Below are positions 58,555 through 64,000 of a DNA stretch of 64,000 nt, one piece after another. The translations under genes and the position numbers were made by a program. The notes beneath the pieces were generated by a model, which did not search any database, was not told where the DNA came from, and worked only from the letters and a program-made list of their open reading frames with translations. Source of the DNA: an uncultured Flavobacteriaceae bacterium (GTDB lineage: Bacteria; Bacteroidota; Bacteroidia; Flavobacteriales; Flavobacteriaceae); assembly GCA_947500585.1 (NCBI GenBank), contig CANMSN010000016.1:1-64000 (forward strand), given 5' to 3'. Position 1 is the first letter of the stretch. Each line of letters opens with the position of its first letter.

Positions 58555-58592
58555 TTTTGATACTGAAACAGGTTCAGCACAGGTTGATGAAA
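58555..58592. repeat. REP-like 38-bp repeat, copy 2
   Basis: Identical to 58397-58434 (offset 158 bp); separates small genes 1 and 2. With the small genes it makes a 157-158-bp tandem unit. Confidence 0.85.
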
Positions 58593-58614
58593 ATAGTTTT
58601 TAAAAAGGTGGCTA

Positions 58615-58701
58615 TTATCTATAACGTCTTTTTGTGTTCCATTGGTTACTTTTAGTTTGTGTTAAAGTACCCGATAATTGATTGTTGCTTAAAGTTCTCA
58701 T
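58615..58701 (-). CDS. Small gene 1, 28-residue product, first of the tandem pair
   Basis: ATG to TAA. Product: MRTLSNNQLSGTL (1-13), TQTKSNQWNTKRRYR (14-28). No signal peptide, no Cys, basic and polar, with a single Trp. It lies about 38 nt downstream of the predicted transcription start. The leader CAACAAT before ATGAGAAC is shared with small gene 2. It could be a bacteriocin-like or modified peptide precursor, a regulatory leader peptide or a small protein partner; nothing in the sequence decides, and I see no modifying enzyme nearby. Confidence 0.5.
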   Translation of the reverse strand: MRTLSNNQLSGTLTQTKSNQWNTKRRYR

Positions 58702-58745
58702 AATTGTTGTTTTTTGATTGTTATACTAGATAGACGACAGGAATT

Positions 58746-58775
58746 CAAAATTGTTACAGTACTATGCATAACAAA
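58746..58775 (-). promoter_or_regulatory. Predicted promoter of the small-gene cluster
   Basis: On the minus strand TTTG (58772-58775), 18 bases, CAATTTTG (58746-58753), one base off TAnnTTTG. Transcription would start near 58739, leaving a 38-nt leader. Confidence 0.45.
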
Positions 58776-58911
58776 GTAATAAATTAACATGTTTTAACTG
58801 TTTTAATACGAAATAGGGGAGTTAAACTATGTAATCACTATTATATTCTTCGACTAAATAGTTTTAGGAATGGTTTTTGTATTAATTAAATCCTAAATAT
58901 TAAGGACTTAG

Positions 58912-58942
58912 TTGATGTTTTCAACATAAAAAAATATCTTTG
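58912..58942 (+). promoter_or_regulatory. Promoter of the secreted-protein gene
   Basis: TTG (58912-58914), 20 bases, TATCTTTG (58935-58942). The start codon is 34 bp downstream. Confidence 0.7.
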
Positions 58943-58976
58943 AGCCATTATTGTAATAATAGATCACAAAAAACAG

Positions 58977-59660
58977 ATGAAACTTTATTTTTCATTTTTT
59001 ATTATAATGCTTTTTTCATTATCAGCTTTTTCACAAATTGATAATCAGAAACGATCTATAAGTATTCCTGCTGTTGAAAGTAAAAAAGATTCTGCAGATA
59101 CCAGAAAACTATTACTGTCAAAGCCTATAAACAGTAATAATAACAGTGTTAATCCACTAAATGCTCCAAAAGTATCTACCAATTTAAATTTACCTAAGAA
59201 GGAGTTTTCTATGTTTCCTCAAGAAAAATTTGGAAACCCTGGAGAACTTTATGTAAAGCAGGTTAACAAAAACATAGCAGATTTAAAACTTTCACCAGAG
59301 GAAGTTGAGCAACGAAATGGGAGTCAAACAGATCAGTTTTTAGGTGATTTTAAAAGTGGTGCTAAATTTGTAAATATAGTTTACAGAGATCATGGTTTTA
59401 CTGATGGCGACGTTATTCAAGTTTTAGTGAATGATGATATAATTCATGCGCGAGTTTTTCTAACTGGAGGATACAAAGGGTTTAAATTAGACTTACAACC
59501 TGGATTTAACAAAATTGATTTTTTAGCCTTAAACCAAGGGAGTTCTGGACCTAATACAGCAGAATTTCAGGTGGTTGATGATGCTGGAAATCTAGTGTCG
59601 CACAACCAATGGAACCTTGCTACAGGGGTTAAAGCCACTATTGTTATTGTTAAGGAATGA
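58977..59660 (+). CDS. Secreted protein of unknown function
   Basis: 227 residues. Signal peptide MKLYFSFFIIMLFSLSAFS before QIDNQK. A disordered Asn/Ser/Lys-rich segment (about 20-85) leads to a beta-rich domain with NIVYRDHGFTDGDVIQVLVN, HARVFLTGGYKGFKLDLQPG, NKIDFLALNQGSSGPNTAEF and a C-terminal KATIVIV. The spacing of GDVIQVLVND and INKIDFLALNQG suggests a compact beta-sandwich. Similar secreted proteins occur in Bacteroidota, but no function is known to me. No T9SS sorting domain. Its stop is 3 bp from that of the convergent aldo-keto reductase gene. Confidence 0.75.
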   Translation: MKLYFSFFIIMLFSLSAFSQIDNQKRSISIPAVESKKDSADTRKLLLSKPINSNNNSVNPLNAPKVSTNLNLPKKEFSMFPQEKFGNPGELYVKQVNKNIADLKLSPEEVEQRNGSQTDQFLGDFKSGAKFVNIVYRDHGFTDGDVIQVLVNDDIIHARVFLTGGYKGFKLDLQPGFNKIDFLALNQGSSGPNTAEFQVVDDAGNLVSHNQWNLATGVKATIVIVKE

Positions 59661-59663
59661 TTT

Positions 59664-60677
59664 TTAGGATATAACTTTTTCTATAAATTTTAACTCATCA
59701 TTAGTAAACTCTAAATTATCTAAAGCCTTTACATTTTCTTTTAACTGATTGGTAGAACTTGCTCCAATAAGCACAGAAGCTACTTGTGGTTGTCTTAAAA
59801 TCCAAGCAATTGCCATTTGAGATAATTTTTGACCACGCCTTTCAGCAATTTTAGCTAACTCTTGAATTTTTTCAATATTATTATTTACCGTTTCTGTATT
59901 TAAAAAAACAGAATCTCCACCTGCACGAGAATTTTTAGGAATACCATTTAGGTACTTGTCGGTAAGCATACCTTGGGCTAAAGGCGAAAATGTAATACAA
60001 CCTACACCGTTTTGTTCTAAAGTATCTAAAAGTCCATCTTCAACCCAACGGTCAAACATAGAATATCTAGCTTGGTGTAATATAAAAGGCGTTTTTAATT
60101 CTCGTAATAATTCGGCAGCTTTTTTGGTGTCTTCTGGCTGATAGTTAGAAATACCAACATAAAGTGCTTTTCCCTGTATAACAATATCTGCTAAAGCTCC
60201 CATGGTTTCTTCTAGTGGTGTATCGGGGTCTGGTCTATGATGATAAAATACATCTACATAATCCAAATTCATACGCTTCAAACTTTGGTCTAAACTTGAT
60301 ATTAAATATTTTCTAGACCCTAAATTTCCATAAGGACCATCCCACATATCAAAACCAGCTTTTGTAGCAATGAACAACTCATCTCTGTATGATTTGAAAT
60401 CGGAATTTAAAATGGTACCAAAATTTTCTTCAGCTGATCCAGACGGTGGCCCATAATTATTAGCTAAATCAAAGTGTGTAATACCTAAATCGAAAGCACA
60501 TCTTAAAACATCTCTAGCGTTTTTAATATCATCTACATGACCAAAATTATGCCATAAACCTAATGAAATTGCAGGTAAAAGGACGCCGCTTTTTCCAGAC
60601 CTTTTGTAAGTCATTGTTTTATAGCGTTCTGATGAAGCATCGTATTTTATAGGTTGAGTATTGTTGTCAATTTGCAT
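59664..60677 (-). CDS. Aldo-keto reductase (YghZ-like, L-glyceraldehyde 3-phosphate reductase type)
   Basis: 337 residues. The first 20 residues (ending SERYKTMTYKRSGKSG) line up with the E. coli YghZ N-terminus, so the start at 60677 is supported. Motifs: LPAISLGLWHNFGHVDDI, THFDLANNYGPPSGSAEENF with the catalytic Asp and Tyr, FIATKAGFDMWDGPYGNLGS with the catalytic Lys, YVDVFYHHRPDPDTPLEETM and VASVLIGASSTNQLKEN for NADPH. It reduces aldehydes in the cytoplasm; YghZ acts on L-glyceraldehyde 3-phosphate and detoxifies methylglyoxal in E. coli. Confidence 0.93.
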   Translation of the reverse strand: MQIDNNTQPIKYDASSERYKTMTYKRSGKSGVLLPAISLGLWHNFGHVDDIKNARDVLRCAFDLGITHFDLANNYGPPSGSAEENFGTILNSDFKSYRDELFIATKAGFDMWDGPYGNLGSRKYLISSLDQSLKRMNLDYVDVFYHHRPDPDTPLEETMGALADIVIQGKALYVGISNYQPEDTKKAAELLRELKTPFILHQARYSMFDRWVEDGLLDTLEQNGVGCITFSPLAQGMLTDKYLNGIPKNSRAGGDSVFLNTETVNNNIEKIQELAKIAERRGQKLSQMAIAWILRQPQVASVLIGASSTNQLKENVKALDNLEFTNDELKFIEKVIS

Positions 60678-61013
60678 TATATTTCTAGATTTAGATAAAG
60701 TGATAAAAATAGAAATAAGTTTTTAAGCATCAATAAAAGTTGAGAATAAATCAATTAATATTTTTTGTAGTTCAGAATATAATTCGGTTTTATATAGATG
60801 TGTCTGCACTTCGACAAGACGAAATAGTAAACAGAGCTAGTTAGAAAAACGCAAATCGAGTTATAATTAAAAGATTATTTAGTTTTCTGAAAAATGTATT
60901 GAGTATTACACCATACAAAACATGTTTAGTTTAATTCATTTTAAATTTTCACATAAAATAGTCGTCAAAAACCTTTTAAAGGTGTTATTTTTGCACGTCA
61001 ATAAATTGAAAAT
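60678..61013. other. Gap before the helicase gene
   Basis: AT-rich, non-coding. TATTTTTG at 60986-60993 is a perfect TAnnTTTG box for the helicase gene, 20 bp upstream of its start; no clear -33 element. CTGCACTTCGACAAGAC near 60808 may be a worn copy of a Flavobacteriaceae palindromic repeat. Confidence 0.5.
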
Positions 61014-62570
61014 ATGTCCAAAATATCTACTATTGAATTAGAAGAAAGAGCCGAAGGCAAGAGTTTATATAGCTATCAAAAAGGTGCTATTGATAAAATT
61101 TTTACAGCATTTGAAGAATCACCAGACGATTACCATTTGCTCTATCAATTGCCAACTGGAGGGGGTAAAACGGTTATATTTTCTGAGATTGTAAGACAAT
61201 ATCTTAAACATCATCAAAAAAAGGTATTGGTAATGACACATCGTATTGAATTGTGTAAACAAACCTCAAATATGCTTACAGAGTTTGGTGTGGTTAATAA
61301 GGTTGTTGATAGTAAAGCAGATTTAAGCGATCAGGGAAATTACAGCTGTTTTGTAGCCATGGTTGAAACCTTAAACAACCGTTTAAATGATGATAAATTA
61401 GATATTTCTGATATTGGTTTAGTTATTATTGATGAGGCACATTATAATTCTTTCACAAAGTTATTTAAGTTTTTTAGTCAGTCTTTTATTTTGGGTGTTA
61501 CAGCAACACCTTTAAGTTCGAGCATGGATTTACCTATGACCGATAATTATGATGAACTTATAGTAGGTGAAAGTATAGAATCGTTAATAGAAAATGGATT
61601 TTTGGCACGTGCTGAAATGTTTTCATACAATGTTGGCTTAACATCTTTAGTTGTAGGTGCTAATGGAGATTACACAGTAAAATCCTCAGAAGATTTATAT
61701 ACGGCTAACGATATGCTTACTAAGCTCATACAGGCTTATGAAGAGCGTTGTAAAGGCAAAAAAACATTGATTTTTAACAATGGTATTAACACCTCATTGC
61801 ATGTTTATGACACCTTTAGAAGAGCAGGATACCCGATTGCACATCTAGATAATACCAATACCAAAAAGGAGCGTGCCATGATTTTAAAATGGTTTAAGAA
61901 AACGCCAGATGCCATATTAACTTCGGTTAGTATTTTAACCACAGGTTTTGATGAGCCAACAGTTGAAAGTATTATTCTAAATAGAGCAACAAAATCGTTA
62001 ACGCTTTATTACCAAATGATTGGTCGTGGTTCACGTATCTTGAAAGATAAAAGTACATTTTCTGTTATAGATTTAGGAAATAATTTTCATCGATTTGGCC
62101 CATGGGGCGATGATTTAGACTGGCAACGTATTTTTAGATCTCCAAACTATTATTTAGATGCTATTTTAAGTGATGAAGAACTTGAAAGTAATTTTAGGTA
62201 TGAAATGCCCGATGAATTGCGAGCAGAGTTTTCAAAATCAAAAGATGTGTATTTCGATATTCAAAAAACCTACGTAGATTCTATTCGAGCCGGAGAATCA
62301 ACAAAAGTAGTTTTAGAACGCTCTATAGAACAACATGCAAAAATTTGTATTGAAAATAGTGAAGATGTTTACGATGCATTAGCCTTAGCAAAGATGCTGG
62401 GAGATGATGTTGATTTTAGAATTCAGCGTTATACCAAATGCATTAGCAAAAGTACATTCAACTTTGTAGAATGGCTAAAAGGAGATTATAAAAAGAAGTT
62501 AAATGCTTATTTACGTTCAAATTTTGACGAAGTTTTTGAGCAAATTCACGGTTATCCGCCAGAAGACTAA
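61014..62570 (+). CDS. DEAD/DEAH-box (ResIII-type) superfamily 2 helicase
   Basis: 518 residues. Motif I LPTGGGKT (47-53, Walker A), motif Ia VLVMTHRIELCKQTS, motif II DEAH (140-143), motif III GVTATP, motif V SILTTGFDEPTVESII and motif VI YYQMIGRGSR (334-341). This is the plan of ResIII/Ssl2-type helicases, with a C-terminal region of about 150 residues without recognised domain (IQKTYVDSIRAGESTKVVLE). It probably unwinds or translocates on nucleic acid in the cytoplasm. No methylase or nuclease gene accompanies it, so a restriction role is not supported. A cold-shock-domain gene follows 96 bp later. Confidence 0.9.
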   Translation: MSKISTIELEERAEGKSLYSYQKGAIDKIFTAFEESPDDYHLLYQLPTGGGKTVIFSEIVRQYLKHHQKKVLVMTHRIELCKQTSNMLTEFGVVNKVVDSKADLSDQGNYSCFVAMVETLNNRLNDDKLDISDIGLVIIDEAHYNSFTKLFKFFSQSFILGVTATPLSSSMDLPMTDNYDELIVGESIESLIENGFLARAEMFSYNVGLTSLVVGANGDYTVKSSEDLYTANDMLTKLIQAYEERCKGKKTLIFNNGINTSLHVYDTFRRAGYPIAHLDNTNTKKERAMILKWFKKTPDAILTSVSILTTGFDEPTVESIILNRATKSLTLYYQMIGRGSRILKDKSTFSVIDLGNNFHRFGPWGDDLDWQRIFRSPNYYLDAILSDEELESNFRYEMPDELRAEFSKSKDVYFDIQKTYVDSIRAGESTKVVLERSIEQHAKICIENSEDVYDALALAKMLGDDVDFRIQRYTKCISKSTFNFVEWLKGDYKKKLNAYLRSNFDEVFEQIHGYPPED

Positions 62571-62666
62571 CCACTTCAGCTAATTTAGAACGCATATTAT
62601 TATAATAGCCTTAAAATAAGGCGTATCTTTACGTTCTAAAATTTAAAAAAACATTCTACGTAAACT

Positions 62667-63119
62667 ATGGCTAAATCACAAGTAACTTTTAACAAAATAG
62701 AAAAAGAAAAAAAACGCTTAAAAAAGAGAGAGGAAAAGCAAAAGAAAAAAGAAGCTCGAAAAGCAGAGGCTAAAGAAAACCCTCAAGGTATTCAATTTGC
62801 TTATGTTGATTTTAATGGCAACCTAACCGACACGCCTCCAGACCCAGCAATGCGCGAAAAAGTTGAAGCCGAAACTATTGAGTTAGGTATTCCTAAAAAG
62901 GAAGATAGACCAGAAGAGGTGTTTACAGCAAAAGAGGGGAAAGTATCTTTCTTTGATCATTCTAAAGGTTTTGGATTTATCATAGATAGCGTTAATCAAG
63001 AAAAATATTTCGTTCATGTTAGTGGCTTACTTGAAGATATTGAAGAAAACGACAAAGTTACTTATGAATTAGAACGCGGACAAAAAGGTATGAATGCCGT
63101 TCGTGTAAAAAAGATTTAA
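62667..63119 (+). CDS. Cold-shock-domain protein with a basic N-terminal extension
   Basis: 150 residues. The N-terminal 45 residues are a Lys/Glu-rich charged region (KEKKRLKKREEKQKKKEARK). The cold-shock domain lies at about 91-150: GKVSFFDHSKGFGFIIDSVN contains the RNP1 motif KGFGFI, and KYFVHVSGL is the RNP2-like strand. Typical CspA proteins are about 70 residues, so the N-terminal half is an extra. RNA binding is the likely function. An imperfect TATCTTTA element sits upstream near 62624, next to the helicase gene. Confidence 0.93.
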   Translation: MAKSQVTFNKIEKEKKRLKKREEKQKKKEARKAEAKENPQGIQFAYVDFNGNLTDTPPDPAMREKVEAETIELGIPKKEDRPEEVFTAKEGKVSFFDHSKGFGFIIDSVNQEKYFVHVSGLLEDIEENDKVTYELERGQKGMNAVRVKKI

Positions 63120-63153
63120 TTTCTTTTAATTTTTTAACAAGCCTTTATTATAT

Positions 63154-64000
63154 ATGGGTGCCCCTCGCAAAACAATTGTTATTGTATTAGCATTTTTTGC
63201 TATTTACGTTATATGGGGTTCTACTTATCTTCTTAATAAAATTGCAGTAACAGAATTGCCTCCATTTTTCTTAGCATCCATTCGCTTTGTTGTTGCAGGT
63301 ATACTTATTTTTATTATTGCCAAAATTTTAAAAGTAGATATTTCAATTACTAAAAAGCAACTTATAAATACTGCTGTTGCAGGTTTTTTGTTTTTAACTT
63401 TTGGCAATGGTGTTGTTGTATGGGCACTTAAATATGTAGATAGTGGCTTTGCAGCCTTAGAAATTTCTGCTCAACCTTTGGTAGTTTTAATTTTGATGCG
63501 TATTCTTCAAGGTAAAAAGATTTCAGCAATGTCTTATGTTGGCGTTTTTTTTGGGTTTATAGGTATTTATCTTCTAGTCAGTCAAAAGCAACTTATAAGT
63601 CAGGAAGGACAAATTACTGGTATGATCATGATTTTTATCTGTATGATAAGTTGGGGATATGGTAGTTTATTTGTTGGAAAAGCAGATTTACCTAAAAACT
63701 TTTTTGTAAATACAGGTTATCAAATGTTTTCAGGTGGTATTATGTTAGCTATAGCTAGTATTTGTTTTGGTGAAGCTTGGAGTTTGCCAACAACGTGGAG
63801 TTTAAATGTACAATGGTCTATGCTGGCACTTATTCTTTTTGGAAGCATTATTGCTTTTACGGCATTTAATTATTTACTTAAAGAAGTTTCGCCAGAAAAA
63901 GTAGCGACATCAACCTATGTAAATCCAATTATAGCTTTAATTTTAGGATGGTGGATTTTAAATGAAACGATTACTTTACAATCTATAATTGCCGCTGTGG
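63154..64000 (+). CDS. EamA/DMT-family transporter (3' end beyond the window)
   Basis: The ATG at 63154 opens a frame that stays open to the window end (282 residues). It begins MGAPRKTIVIVLAFFAIYVI and has the EamA features WGSTYLLNKIAVTELPPFFL, GNGVVVWALKYVDSGFAAL, GVFFGFIGIYLLVS and, in the second half, FGSIIAFTAFNYLLKEVSPE and ATSTYVNPIIALILGWW. About nine hydrophobic helices are visible of the usual ten. It is an inner-membrane metabolite exporter of unknown substrate; the last helix is cut off. Confidence 0.92.
   Translation, partial: MGAPRKTIVIVLAFFAIYVIWGSTYLLNKIAVTELPPFFLASIRFVVAGILIFIIAKILKVDISITKKQLINTAVAGFLFLTFGNGVVVWALKYVDSGFAALEISAQPLVVLILMRILQGKKISAMSYVGVFFGFIGIYLLVSQKQLISQEGQITGMIMIFICMISWGYGSLFVGKADLPKNFFVNTGYQMFSGGIMLAIASICFGEAWSLPTTWSLNVQWSMLALILFGSIIAFTAFNYLLKEVSPEKVATSTYVNPIIALILGWWILNETITLQSIIAAV

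Larger units (their letters stand above)
58184..58976. other. Region of tandem very small genes and repeats upstream of exbD
   Basis: 793 bp with no large gene. On the minus strand it holds three very small frames (58251-58385, 58458-58544, 58615-58701), two identical 38-bp repeats between them, an internal terminator and a promoter. 58776-58931 is AT-rich and otherwise empty. The promoter of the divergent secreted-protein gene is at 58912-58942. Confidence 0.6.

Noticed and set aside
61014-62570. Type I or III restriction system
   Set aside because: The helicase has ResIII-like motifs, but no methylase, specificity or nuclease gene is next to it.
63225-63407. 60-codon minus-strand frame
   Set aside because: Antisense to the EamA transporter, which is open to the window end.

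Overview
The window comes from the chromosome of a member of the Bacteroidota, most likely a marine Flavobacteriaceae. Supporting signs are the low GC content, promoters of the TTG-N17-23-TAnnTTTG type, the absence of Shine-Dalgarno sites, giant SprB-repeat proteins with a type IX secretion (T9SS) type B C-terminal sorting domain, PorP/SprF partners, many lipoproteins, and signal peptides that end just before a glutamine. The genus cannot be fixed from sequence alone.

Region by region: 1-26 kb is a gliding/T9SS adhesin locus. It holds the 3' end of a coiled-coil protein and then two tandem pairs, each a giant SprB-repeat adhesin (about 4690 and 2719 aa) followed by a PorP/SprF-type outer-membrane protein. 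26-31.7 kb holds a YceI-porin-YceI cluster, a glutaminyl-peptide cyclotransferase lipoprotein, the small SRP RNA gene with a good promoter, an SDR oxidoreductase and a small lipoprotein. 31.7-39.8 kb holds a TlpA-like lipoprotein without its active-site cysteines, an ABC-F ATPase, a DUF2007 protein, pheT, a second TlpA-type lipoprotein and a small membrane protein. 40-45 kb is the threonine operon thrA-thrB-thrC (minus strand), with a palindromic repeat in each gap. 45.3-47.9 kb holds a lipoprotein gene lying between a truncated copy of the 5' end of nnr and intact nnr. 47.9-53.3 kb holds a TlpA/DUF4369 lipoprotein and a compact five-gene minus-strand run (2OG-Fe oxygenase, SUI1/YciH factor, DUF1835, nucleoside phosphorylase, cytosolic NMT1-like binding protein). 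53.4-64 kb holds a fused alpha/beta 2-oxoacid dehydrogenase E1, an M19 dipeptidase, a 3D-domain lipoprotein, an ExbD, a cluster of very small genes, a secreted protein, an aldo-keto reductase, an SF2 helicase, a cold-shock-domain protein and a truncated EamA transporter.

How the parts fit: the SprB/SprF pairs are predicted T9SS cargo and outer-membrane partners. The cyclotransferase could cap the N-terminal glutamines left when signal peptidase cuts many of the exported proteins here. The Thr operon, PheT, the E1 enzyme, Nnr and the SRP RNA are housekeeping.

The least explained material is a tandem set of very small genes upstream of exbD (58251-58701). Two encode 28-residue paralogues that match at 23 positions, and a third encodes 44 residues with a similar Trp/Lys-Arg-Tyr C-terminus. 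Other points of interest are the duplicated nnr 5' end, the complementary degeneration of the two ABC-F nucleotide-binding halves, and the uncharacterised DUF1835/phosphorylase/binding-protein operon.
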